Positions 34,506 to 44,029 of a stretch of DNA of 64,000 nt are shown one piece after another. The stretch lies in contig WPIO01000013.1 in assembly GCA_009760855.2 (NCBI GenBank), positions 7,262,501 to 7,326,500 of the forward strand. Reading direction: 5' to 3'. The notes under the pieces are model-generated. The model was given only the letters and a program-made list of their open reading frames with translations. It was not told where the DNA came from and ran no database searches. The position numbers and the translations under genes are program-made. Each line of letters begins with the position of its first letter. The first letter of the stretch is position 1. The DNA comes from Cristatella mucedo. Its lineage: Eukaryota > Bryozoa > Phylactolaemata > Cristatellidae.

Positions 34506-36004
34506 AGCGACAGCAGAAATCGGCAGGTTCACCTTGCAATCATTTACAAGTGCATAATCGCTGTCCAATTTTTTGCACGACTGTTTACTGGCGGATCTCG
34601 ATCGATTTCGACAGATCGCGACGTCACAGTGAACCTGCAATTGCCTGCTTTCCACTTACGACAGCATTAGGTTTCCGTGCCAGAGTTGCTGCCGCTTCTC
34701 TTGTAGGGGCTGAATGCACCGAGCACAAACGTATCGAGGTTATATGCTCAGGCAAAAATGTTAATGATAATTGAGTCCAAGACAACAACCGGGCTGACGT
34801 AGCATGAATGGTCGCGGCGTTAGCCGAGCTTTCCTCCGACAGATAAAGCATAGGACGCGAATGTCTTCATTTATTCGAGAAAGTCGAACCCTACGGCCGG
34901 AGGCAATATCTTTAGCAACTCTTCCTTTTCATTTAGAGCATAAGGGGTATTTAGTGGCTAGGGCATTATCCATCCCTCCCCAACACACTCACATCCATCA
35001 AGGTCACGCGCTCGTACGCCCATAAACCCCGAACGGACACACCCACCCAACCGCACTCGCACGAGTGCACGAACGCGAACACGCGCATGCACGAACAGTC
35101 GCAAACACAAGGAGCACACACTCAATAGTGCAGGTGCGTGTTTACACCAGCTTGAGTGCAGCGGCAGACGTGGGCACGCTGTTTACTGTCTGCACATGCC
35201 TGCGAAGTCAGTAACGACGGATAAATATTATACTATGAAATAATGGCAACATTACAAGACAAATAGAAGGTTTGCTATAAGTAAATATCCTTATGGTAAA
35301 TCAATCGTAGTTAATAATTAATAGTGGTAGGTGGTTGACCTTTTTGGTCAGGGTCATATAGCTTACGCTGTCTCTCCTGATGAGAACCAATTGATTTCAG
35401 GGCGTTCCTAGGTATGCGTAAACTAGGTAATTGTACATTCACAATTGTCATGCGGTCCAAAGGTCAGCAGCGCTAGGAATAACTTGCTAATGGGCTCTAC
35501 TCAGGATTTATGGACGGCCAGTGAGACAACATTGGTCTGCCAATCGCAGAGTATTGCCACCGAACAGAGCTGAAAGCAGGGTTCTTTGTGGCTTGTCGAT
35601 CGCTGTGAGGCACTTCGCGTTCGCTAATGGGAAACTATTAAAAGACAAGCATGCCATTCCCCCAGCTGGCGAGTTTGTTCTCCATACAAGAGTTTGTTGT
35701 ATTTAAGATGATCTGGAGCAGCACAGCCCGAATCCGAGATTGAAGCCGATCAGTAGAGCCTTCAGTAGCCTATACGGATCTCAACGACCAGGACATGGCT
35801 AGGAATATCAAGACTGGGAGGAGTTTAAAGATGGATGGATAAAGTTAACCTTGCTCGGGGCAGCCGATCGCAAATAGTTACACGACACGACTCATCTCGG
35901 ACTCTGCTCCTCTTAGCCCTCATTACACTCAACTCTGCTGCCGTTAGTGAATTGCGTTACATGGTAAACTAGTATTGATTTCGTGATCCAGTTTATTTGT
36001 CTGT
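34506..36004. other. No recognised feature (1.5 kb)
   Basis: Contains a CAC/ACG-rich stretch at about 34,980-35,140 that looks like a decayed CA-type repeat. No coding region recognised. Confidence 0.5.
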
Positions 36005-36256
36005 AATGTAATGCATTGCCATCTGTAACTCCACAAAGCCGCAAAGACCAAGTGGATGTTACGCTAGCGAGTTTTTTTTAGCTCACTCAAAAGCACAAGT
36101 AGCTTTATGTACGCATTCAGTAGAGTGAATACTTCATCTCACGAAACAAAGAGAGCGTGAGAAGCATAGCTGAGTCAGGAGATAGTTAAGGAAGTGAGTG
36201 GCATAGAATTTAGCAGCTCAGGACGGCTGGAAAGGAAGTGTCGCTGTCGGCAGCAG
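36005..36256 (-). mobile_element. L2-clade LINE, family B, 3' part (split copy)
   Basis: Minus-strand family B end: CATCTGTAACTCCACAAAGCC, TTTTTTTTAGCTCACTCAAAA, ATTCAGTAGAGTGAATACTTC. It stops at the TA repeat and SINE insertion and continues at 36,637. Confidence 0.82.
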
Positions 36257-36342
36257 CAGAATATATATATACATATATATATATAGATATTATGCAACGA
36301 CATCTATTATATTATGCATTATTATATTATTATATTATGTAA

Positions 36343-36388
<46 letters not shown>

Positions 36389-36425
36389 ACATATATTATG
36401 CAACGACATTTATTATATTATGCAA

Positions 36426-36461
<36 letters not shown>
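36257..36461. repeat. (TA)n with internal TATTATGCAACGA units
   Basis: TA runs alternate with a unit containing TTATGCAACGA(C/T)AT(T/C)TATTATATTA, seen three times (36,290, 36,334 and 36,399). The block lies between the 3' part of a family B LINE and an S1 SINE. Confidence 0.92.
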
Positions 36462-36466
<5 letters not shown>

Positions 36467-36636
36467 AGCTGATTTAACAGCCTCTTTTTTAAATCGACAG
36501 AAGAGCCTTTACGGCTATCACCAACGCTTGCAGTGCATAAAAAATCACTCACCAATGGATTCGATCTCACGACCATGGGACCGAGGTAGTCTAAAGCAAC
36601 CGCCTTACTAAGTGCGCCACCGCGGCTCACCACGAA
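36462..36636 (-). mobile_element. SINE S1 inserted in a family B LINE
   Basis: On the minus strand: GTGAGCCGCGGTGGCGCACT, TAGTAAGGCGG, CGGTCCCATGGTCGTGAG, a mutated B box, CTTTTTTATGCACTGCAAGC, AAAGGCTCTTCTGTCGATT and GAGGCTGTTAAATCAGC. Family B sequence continues on both sides. Confidence 0.88.
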
Positions 36637-37372
36637 TTGTCGACGTGTGGGCCACAGTCTAAGACCTTCAGAGCAAAAGCTTCTGTTGCCAATGGTCAGT
36701 CAGTGAAGGAATAGATAAGTTAATTTATTATCCATAGAGGACCTGAGGGCACAAAGAGACTGAAACTGGTGCAACAGTTCAGCAAGGTATAAAGAGCTAA
36801 GCCATGACGGGCCTTGTGGGTCAGCATTAGAACCGTACTAGGCATTCGTTGATCAAAGCGGGAGCCTTCGCAGGTCCTTCAGCATGAGGGACAACGGCCG
36901 AACCTTAAGATTAGTCAACTAGCCTTGTATCCGCATACATCGCCAGCTGCAATGGCCCAATCGCCTTTTTTGGCAGCCCAGCCAAAAGGAAAATTTCTGT
37001 AATCCAGCCTAGGCAAAACCAGGTAGCGAGTTAAATTTTTTGCAAGCCACAATATTAGACAGTCCCTAATCTTCGACAGAGATCGTACGCAATGGCTAGC
37101 TGCGGAGGCAGTCTTCTTAATGAAGCTTGAAAAATTTAGGCAGCTGCCAAAGACGATGCCTAAATTCTGAGCACGCAGTGACGGTCGAACGAAAGCATAA
37201 CCTTTTACAAGAGCAAAGTCTTCAGGTCAAGTCGCACGCCTCGGGAGTCCTACGAGTAGCAGTTCGGCTTTAAGTCAGTTAAGTTTAAGGAAATTGGCCG
37301 ATATCCGGGATTGAATGTCTAAAAACAGGCATTCAGTTTTTTAATGGCTGCAGCCGATTCAAATGGTTTAAA
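36637..37372 (-). mobile_element. L2-clade LINE, family B, 5' part (split copy)
   Basis: Continues the copy at 36,005-36,256: GCCACAGTCTAAGACCTTCAG, ATTTATTATCCATAGAGGACC, CAAGCCATGACGGGCC-like, then on through the thumb to TTAAGTTTAAGGAAATTGGCC (FLKLN on the minus strand). Frames are broken. Confidence 0.85.
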
Positions 37373-38334
37373 TGACCAATATTTAAGCAAAGCTTATCTT
37401 TTCTATGGAGAGCAAGAGATACCCGTACGCAATGTTACGAAAAGCCTGGAGAAAAAACAAAACATAGTGGTGAAACTGTCTAAAGCAACTGCAGGAACAC
37501 AGCAATAACGGCACTAAAAGAAGCACAGCAGCACACGAAGCGGAAAATTCATGTCAAAGTAAAATGAGTGTGGCATTTCAACGCTTGAATAGTGAAATGT
37601 CGTTTGTGAAGAAGCGTGCTGTTAATGTCAGCCAAGTCTTTTCGAAAGTAGTCTCTGAGTTCACTTTAGGTTGCCTTTGTTTACACACCAAGCCGACTGA
37701 TTTAGAAACAGCTCCCGATTCTGTCAACTTCTACTGCCAAACTGTGGCCAGCGACGATAGAAGTTTTTCGCAAAATCTTTCTCACATCCTGGAATCGCTA
37801 GCCACGGTATTATTCCGAATTTCCTAACTAATAAAAAATCAGCTTATGCGGAATATTACCAATGCAAGTAAGTTATTTCATTAAAATAGACTCTACGCAG
37901 ATAGGTTCATACTCTTTATTAAAATCTTTAAAAATTTCGCGTCTTTAAATACGGATGTTACTTGCGAAGATTTTAGCTTTCCGACTAATCAGTATAACTA
38001 ACCATGTACTTCTTGTTCATGGCTGTTATAGGCGAGAACAAATTTGGTTCGCAAGAGGGTTATATATCTGTAAATAGCTTCCTAGGGTCGTGAATTGATT
38101 CTTGAGGTAAAACCCTAGAATTTTGAATCCCGTCGATTCACGTAAGGAACGCAAAAATGTGTATTGCATAAGCCAGCGCTTTTGGTGACTCGCATCTTCG
38201 TAAAGCCGCGGCTACAGAGAGCAATTGGACTGCAAACTATTATATTTTAACTCGTCTTTATTTTTCTTGAAGCCCAACCTCCAGCTCATCTGCCAAGGAG
38301 TCAATAAAGTAATTTAGCCTCGAAGCGATGCGCG
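37373..38334. other. No recognised feature, AT-rich
   Basis: An 87-codon plus frame at 37,564-37,827 has no recognisable domain or splice-site support. Confidence 0.4.
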
Positions 38335-38458
38335 GATAGTCAATTTCATGGTCTGCAGCAGGAGAGTAGATTTATTAGCTCAAGTTGTTAAAGGGAGTTC
38401 ACAGTCGATGACCTGCAAAAGCTTCTCTCACTAACGGTCTTTTAGGGGAATTATCTAA
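38335..38458 (-). mobile_element. L2-clade LINE, family B fragment
   Basis: TCTGCAGCAGGAGAGTAGAT, GGGAGTTCACAGTCGATGACC, TGCAAAAGCTTCTCTCACTAACGG parallel 54,335-54,430 on the same strand. Confidence 0.65.
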
Positions 38459-39107
38459 ACGTTACCAAAAATGCCTACGACAATCGACTACTTGTATACA
38501 GTATCTTTCAAAAGACAAACGCGTTGAAAACAATTTAAAAAAATATCCACATGAAGAAAAAAATGATTATCCAAACCATATCTAAGCAGGAAGTAAATCG
38601 CAGGCAAAATGTATTAAAATATTAAAATTAGCGATCTCTGAACCATATACGTCTGTATCCCAACTTGCTAAACCTTGGTACGCCGAAGGAAATGCTTGTA
38701 GCTTGCTGAGATGCATGAGTGCTACTTTAAAGCGATTTCATTTACACGGTAATTGTATGCATTATAAATTCAAACTGAAATGTAAATTAGAAACAAAGCT
38801 GTGCTTGTAAATCGCAGCAGGAGTTAACTTCTAATTTTTGGTTCCATAAGTATTGCTACACATTTCCATTATTACTAAAAAGCTCCTTGATGTATGATGA
38901 CACGTTTAGCAATACTTATCCAAAAGAAATCAGATATAAACTCCTGCCGTGGTAAAGCAGAGTTAAACTCACATTTCAATTTTCACGTTTACCCGTGAAT
39001 TATTGGCCGAGTTATTGAATTTAAAAGGCACAAAAATATACTGTAAATAAGTCTGTTTAAAAGTCACAAGCATACACCTCAGCAAGTTGCACACGTGTAC
39101 CTCAATT
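38459..39107. other. No recognised feature, AT-rich
   Basis: No coding region or repeat family recognised. Confidence 0.45.
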
Positions 39108-39248
39108 ACTAATGTTGGATTGGTCAAGCGGTTAAGGTGCTCGCCCCGGCCAAGGTCTGGCTGAGGTCGCGGGCTCGAGCTCTGACGCATATGTGAAGCG
39201 CCTGAATAGAGATTAAGTTCTCTTGGGGCGCTATACAAATACATTATA
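39108..39248 (+). mobile_element. SINE S2 (tRNA-like head, L2-like tail)
   Basis: A-box-like TTGGTCAAGCGGTTAAGG and B-box-like GGGCTCGAGCTC, spaced as in a tRNA gene. They are followed by GTGAAGCGCCTGAATAGAG, TTAAGTTCTCTTGGGGCGCT and ATACAAATACATTA. The GCGCC/GGCGC stem-loop parallels the 3' end of the L2 LINEs. The partner copy is inverted, 100 bp away. Confidence 0.85.
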
Positions 39249-39346
39249 CATATATTAATGTTCAACAAGTTAGTATACAAGTCACATATAATGCAGAGAT
39301 CGAATAATTTTTTATTTTTAGATACGTTGCTTCCGGTTAATTTGCG

Positions 39347-39492
39347 CCTAATTCATTTATATAGCGCCACAAGATAACTTAATCTCTATTTAGGTGCTTC
39401 ACGTATGCAATAGCGCTCAAACTCACGACCTCGGCCAGAACTTGGTCGGGGCGAGCACCTTAACCACTGGGCCAAACCAGCTCGGCAAAAAA
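39347..39492 (-). mobile_element. SINE S2, inverted partner copy
   Basis: On the minus strand: GGTTTGGCCCAGTGGTTAAG (A box), GACCAAGTTCTGGCCGAGG, TGAGTTTGAGCGC (degraded B box), then GTGAAGCACCTAAATAGAG, AAGTTATCTTGTGGCGCTAT. It aligns with 39,108-39,248 across its length. Confidence 0.85.
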
Positions 39493-39962
39493 TCCGTATC
39501 GTGTGGGGCTCAGGTCTCATCCGGCAGACCAGTCCCCTGTAGAATCCCACAAGAGTCAGCTCTCGGTCAATTTATACCGAGGCTCTAAAAAAAAATCGAT
39601 TCGGGCTCATGAGATCGATTACAGCTTCCATGCTGATGATACCGGCTGTATCTGTCGCTTAAACCATCGGAATCCAGCGACTGATGAACTGCATGCTTGC
39701 TTTGCTGACATTACATCCTGGATGTTGGCCAATTTTCTTAAACTAAGCGACGATAAAACCAAATTCTTATTCATAAAGCCAAATTCTTACTCACAGGATA
39801 CCCTATGCGTACGGCTGGACTAGGAGACTTCGTTCTTTTCATTGGTGATACTGTCGTGCGACCATCACTAAGTGCTCTGACTAAAGGCGCCCTCTTTGAC
39901 AACAGCCTACATTGTAAAACAAAAAGTTTCATTAAGAAGGCTGTCCTCCACAGCTTTCTCTC
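39493..39962 (+). mobile_element. L2-clade LINE, family B, RT middle part
   Basis: Starts at CGTGTGGGGCTCAGGTCTCA (upstream of motif B), then CAGCTTCCATGCTGATGATACC (motif C, YADDT-like, mutated), AATTTTCTTAAACTAAGCGACG (FLKLSDDKTK) and GTGCGACCATCACTAAGTGCTC. It has a short internal duplication of AAATTCTTA(T/C)TCA at 39,761-39,797. Confidence 0.85.
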
Positions 39963-39969
39963 CTGTCCG

Positions 39970-40460
39970 ATCCCCATAATAATAAAAATTACATTTGTAT
40001 TGCACCCTCAGGGAATTTAATCTCTTTTTAGGCACTTTAGATATGCTGTACAGAAAGCATAACCAAATGGTTAGTGGTAACACTCACAATGTCAACAAGC
40101 ATGATATAGTTAGAGGTAGCGTGCACATTTTTATCTTGTAAATATGGTTAGTGATAACATGCACAGTGCCAGCAAGCATAACCTCCTAAAGGAAAAATTT
40201 AAAGGACCCTCAAAATGCCGGGAGAGACAGGTAAATTGTTAGCAATTTTTAAATTTTTTCGTTAAGTCAGGAGATGTCCTAACGTCATTCTGGGGTGAGT
40301 TTCAGGTTTTGGGAGCGTACGATTTGAAGGCACAATCCCAAAAGGATTTGAGGTTATTTCTAGGCACCGCCAAATGATTTGAGTCAGAAAAATGGGTGGT
40401 ACGATGCCTAAGCTGGTTTGGAAGTAGTTCTAATTGGTAGGCTGGAGCCAGAGAATGAAG
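39970..40460 (-). mobile_element. L2-clade LINE, family A, 3' part (split copy)
   Basis: Minus-strand tail with AATAATAAAAATTACATTTG and GCACCCTCAGGG, then 3' UTR and the ORF2 C-terminus. It is interrupted by S1 at 40,461 and continues at 40,641. Confidence 0.85.
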
Positions 40461-40640
40461 GGTGAGCCGTGGTGGCACACTCGGTAAGGCGGTGGGTTTC
40501 ACGACCTTGGTTCCGAGGTCCCGGGTTCGAATCCTGCGATGGGCGATCCTTTATTGCAACCGCAAGCGGTGGAAATAGTCGTAAAGGCTCTTCTGTCGAT
40601 ATACAAAAGAGGCTGTTGAATCAGCTAGTAATTTCAATTA
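40461..40640 (+). mobile_element. SINE S1 inserted in a family A LINE; best-preserved copy
   Basis: A box TGGCACACTCGG (40,473-40,484) and a perfect B box GGTTCGAATCC (40,524-40,534), spaced as in a tRNA gene. Body: GGCGATCCTTTATTGCAACC, GCAAGCGGTGG, AAAGGCTCTTCTGTCGATAT; 3' end AGAGGCTGTTGAATCAGCTAG. LINE sequence resumes immediately after it (AGGGACCTAATAGGG). It is probably transcribed by RNA polymerase III if active. Confidence 0.93.
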
Positions 40641-41135
40641 GGGACCTAATAGGGAGTGACAGGATCCTGAAGTTGATTCGCTGTTTGATCGGGAGCAAGT
40701 GCAGGTCGGCAAGAACTGGTCTGATTAGCCAGCTGCGTGCTCACGACAGACAAGCCTAGCTGCAGAGTTTTGAACCAATTGATACGTCTGATTGCACAGA
40801 CTGGTAGACCAGCAAGCAGTGAGTTACAGAAGTCAAGACGGGATGTCACAAATGCATGGACAATTTTAGATGTAGTAGCGCTGTCTAAACAGGCCGTAAA
40901 TTGAAGCAATGCTACGTCACTGAAAGTAGGTAGACTTGACTGTGGTGCTGATGTGGTCATCCGGTAAAAGGTCACTTTGAAACCAGATTGTGTTCAGGCA
41001 CTGCAGGAGCTATGCTGGCAGAGCCCATAATGAGTGTCACGCATTCCAATTTCCGACTCACACTTGGTGTGCCCTTAACTAGTAAGTTTCTTTTGTCATC
41101 ATGCAACCTGAGAAAGTTGTGGCCATTCATACCCC
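40641..41135 (-). mobile_element. L2-clade LINE, family A, middle part (split copy)
   Basis: Continues the ORF2 C-terminal half on the minus strand as far as the segment encoding FLKLNDDK (GCAACCTGAGAAAGTTGTGGCC on plus). Frames are disrupted. Further family A sequence appears at 42,118. Confidence 0.85.
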
Positions 41136-42117
41136 TATAGTTGACCTTGGTAGGATCCTCCCTGTAGACTTTTATACGTTTTATACACAGGTGTTTAAAA
41201 CAGCTGCTTAGTACAGCCCAAAAACCAATTATGCTGTAGCAGCTGTTTAGTACAGCCCAAAAAATCAATTGTACTGTACAATTTGACAATACTTTTAGTA
41301 CTGACTGCTAATTAGTCGGGACTGCGTTGTGGCCAGTAGCCCTTTCCAATACCGAGCCCATTATCATCTGTCTCACATCGCCCTACCGTAACCCGTCCTG
41401 CCGAACCGAACCGTCCTCAATCTGCCGGTGGCTATCGTCAGACTTGTTGGCTCGCCACAGTCACTAGCGATGCCGAAAGAGAAGAATCGTCTCTCGGAGC
41501 GCTTCGGAGACGTTGAGGAAGCTGAGTCCGATACGACTGCATACGCGAGTTGCAAAGCCAGCTGTCAGGCAGCGATCGGCGACGATACCTTAGGCAAATC
41601 CGCGGATAGGATGGCAACGCAGTTGGCATCTGTGCTAGCTAACGCCATGGCATTTGAATCCGACCAGCTCGGCAGCGGGGAACGCTATCATAAGACTAGC
41701 AAAAGAGTTCATAGCCACGTCAGGGGCCGCCTGGGTCGAAGCAAGATAGAACAGGGCACAGCCATTAATGATAAATCAGCGGAACGAAACTCGATAGAAC
41801 CACGACAGTTAGCTGTGATGAGCCCTTCCTGAAATGGTTGGCCAGCTTTGGCAAAACCGAACAACGTCATTGACGCAGAAGAACTGCATGGGGAAGAGTA
41901 AGAGATCGCTTATGCCTGTGTAGCTCTTTCCATAATGAAAGCGACCTCTTTGAGGAAGAAGCGCAGGATGAAGGCGAAGTAGTGCTCCATGGCTGAATAC
42001 AACTGATTTCAATAATTACTCATTGACATCGCTTAAGTTTAAGCAAAATACAATTGAATTATACAAGACTGCTGTTTTATACTGTATGAAACAGGGGTCT
42101 TCAAAAATATATTCTAC
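41136..42117. other. Unidentified 980-bp insert within a family A LINE
   Basis: Separates two parts of a minus-strand family A copy (40,641-41,135 and 42,118-42,265). Near its left end a unit of about 41 bp is repeated twice (CAGCTGCTTAGTACAGCCC / CAGCTGTTTAGTACAGCCC). It holds a plus-strand frame at 41,428-41,832 of 134 codons; from the internal ATG at 41,470 the peptide is charged and hydrophilic (MPKEKNRLSERFGDVEEAES...). I recognise no domain and found no clear terminal inverted repeats. It could be an unknown mobile element or unrelated DNA brought in by rearrangement. Confidence 0.45.
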
Positions 42118-42265
42118 ATTTCAATAATCAAAGCAAAGGGAAAGCTGTGTGTCATCTGCATATAATTGAATGCATAGATTGTGCTTGGCGATCACGTCGG
42201 CAAGAAGGAGAGTACAAATTGTGAAAGAAGCCGATCAAACACAGGGCCCTGAGGTACACCGTACT
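42118..42265 (-). mobile_element. L2-clade LINE, family A, RT motif B-C region
   Basis: AATCAAAGCAAAGGGAAAGC, GTGTGTCATCTGCATATAA parallels the YADDTQLYL region of 30,620-30,665. ATTGTGCTTGGCGATCACGTC parallels the segment encoding DVIAKHN in the copy at 44,035. Confidence 0.8.
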
Positions 42266-42289
42266 AAAGAAGTTCCTCGGGTAATTTTT

Positions 42290-42362
42290 GAAGCAAATGT
42301 AAAGTGCCTAAAAATAGATCAAATTCTCCTTGTGGGCAATAACAATTATTATTATTCTTATA
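42290..42362 (+). mobile_element. L2-type 3' tail
   Basis: GAAGCAAATGTAAAGTGCCT, AAAAATAGATCAAATTCTCC and an (ATT)n-like end; plus-strand orientation. Confidence 0.65.
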
Positions 42363-42475
42363 TTTGTACGTCCACAGCAAAAACTGAGTCTCCCACTGAA
42401 ATAGGAAAAAACCATGCCGAGCTATGCCAGTGATGCCCAGGCGAGATTAGAGGCACTCAAGAAGGACTTGGTGAT

Positions 42476-42592
42476 CAATAATATTATATTAATTATAATT
42501 AATAATTACTATAATAATAATTAAAACAATTGTAATTAATAATAATCACAATTAATTATAATTATAATTATATTAATATTAAATGCTGTCGA
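42476..42592. repeat. AT-only tract with TTAATTATAATT motifs
   Basis: About 115 bp almost free of G and C, built from AATTAATAATTA-like blocks with partial self-complementarity. Confidence 0.85.
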
Positions 42593-42739
42593 AAGATCAA
42601 GTAAAATAAGCAGAGAGATTTTACCTAAGTCTGAAATCAAGAGAAAGTGCACCCGAAGCAATGCCGACTCCGTGGATGATTAGCTCTAAAACCAGCCCTG
42701 GAACTTACTTGCTAGTTTTTAAGTTTCATATAAGACTTT

Positions 42740-43396
42740 AGTTGGTCAGACACTACTCGTTTGATTGTCTTAGATAGTGGCAGGGAGGCTAAGGGCTTGT
42801 TTTTTAAGTTCTCTTGGTCTAGAGTTACTTCCTTAATTAGGGACTGTCTTCCAAAAAAGCTAACTAGCTCGCTGGTTCTGTCTAGGCTGTTTTATTTCAA
42901 TTCATTTTGGCAGAGCTACCGAAAAAACCTTTGGGTGACTTCAGCTGTTGATGCATGCGGCTGCAAGGCTAGTGAAAAAATCCCTGAGGTAAATTCATGT
43001 GTCTTTTTTGCTGATGGAGCTGCGATGGCTCCCATTAGATCGACGGATATTGAGCAAAACTCTTACGTTGACCCGAAGGCCCTTCACGGTTCAGCTCCTG
43101 CATACCTAGATGAATTTCTCTTCAAGTTTCAGCCTCCTAGTGCCCTAAGGTCCTCCATGGGCAGCACAGTAGCTGTTCGATTTCCACGCTCAAAGACCGT
43201 AGGGGACCGAAGCTTTTGATCTGCAGGTTCTAGACTGTGGAACTCACATCAACAACTCTTACACGACGACATTAATTTTCCTGCCACCGACAGTTGTGAA
43301 TTCTTTGCAGCCGTCATGAGCTGGTTTTTTTATGCTTATTACTTCCTCAAATGCCCTCCTGACTCAGCTATGCTTCTGACTTTCTATTTGTCACGT
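42740..43396 (+). mobile_element. L2-clade LINE, family B, 3' half (split copy)
   Basis: AAAAAGCTAACTAGCTCGCTGG (KKLTSSLVLSRL), CATTTTGGCAGAGCTACCG, CTTACGTTGACCCGAAGGCC (LTRKA-like), CTAAGGTCCTCCATGGGCAG, GACCGTAGGGGACCGAAGC (TVGDRSF). A 152-codon frame (42,761-43,219) covers part of it. It is interrupted by S1 at 43,397. Confidence 0.85.
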
Positions 43397-43566
43397 TGGT
43401 GATGGCACGCTAGGTAAGGCGGCTGCTTTTTACGACCTCGGTCCTGAGGTTCGTGGGTTCGAATCCTGAGGTGGGTGATTCTTAATCGCCACAGTAAGCG
43501 GTGGTAATAGCCGTAAGGCTCTTTTGTCGCCACACAAAAGAGGCTGTTAAATCAGCGAGTATTTAT
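43397..43566 (+). mobile_element. SINE S1 inserted in a family B LINE
   Basis: GATGGCACGCTAGGTAAGGC, ACGACCTCGGTCCTGAGG, B box GGGTTCGAATCC, CTTAATCGCCACAGTAAGCG, AAGGCTCTTTTGTCGCCACA and AGAGGCTGTTAAATCAGC. Well preserved. Confidence 0.92.
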
Positions 43567-43655
43567 TTTATGAAGTCTGTTGCTTATCGTATGGACGCCG
43601 AAAGCAGCAAAAGCCTGTGAGTGTGCCATAGTGAGCCAGCAACGACAGCAACCCT
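43567..43655 (+). mobile_element. L2 family B, end of the split copy
   Basis: TGAAGTCTGTTGCTTATCG, ATGGACGCCGAAAGC and GTGAGTGTGCCATAG continue the sequence broken at 43,396. Confidence 0.75.
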
Positions 43656-44029
43656 ATCAGCTACTTCTTACAATGCATGGTTTGAAAGCATGAGCAATCC
43701 ATTTGGGTGGTCTCATAGACTCAGCAACCAGAGAATAGCGTCGTTAATGTTTCGTTCAGACGAGATGCATTGAACTTCTCCTGGACAGCCATGTCGTGAA
43801 TAAGTAGCTCCTTGATTTACTATGAGAGGGCATTTAAGAGGCGGAGTTTATGAGGCTGACCCTTGCCCCCTCCAGGGTGCGAATTGGAAGGTTTGGGGGT
43901 GCAGCGAGAATGATTAGCATTTCCGGCAGACTGAGACTGCTGGCCCAGGTAGGTAAAGCTTTTACTGGTGGTCTGACGCCTTTGGTGTAAGTATTAATTG
44001 TGTGAGGCCGATTAACAGAAATATTTCAA
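43656..44029. other. No recognised feature
   Basis: Nothing recognised. Confidence 0.45.

Noticed and set aside
34166-34670. Frames of 110-141 codons over the GA/GACA repeat
   Set aside because: Repeat translation (Ser-Leu or Arg-Glu); not genes.
40473-40534. tRNA gene (A box and perfect B box)
   Set aside because: The same head with a common body and end occurs at least 13 times, so these are SINE heads. No separate, complete tRNA cloverleaf was found in the window.
42092-42110. hAT-like terminal repeat CAGGGGTCTTCAAAAAT
   Set aside because: Resembles hAT ends, but no matching inverted end or transposase was found within reach, and LINE sequence begins about 26 bp later.
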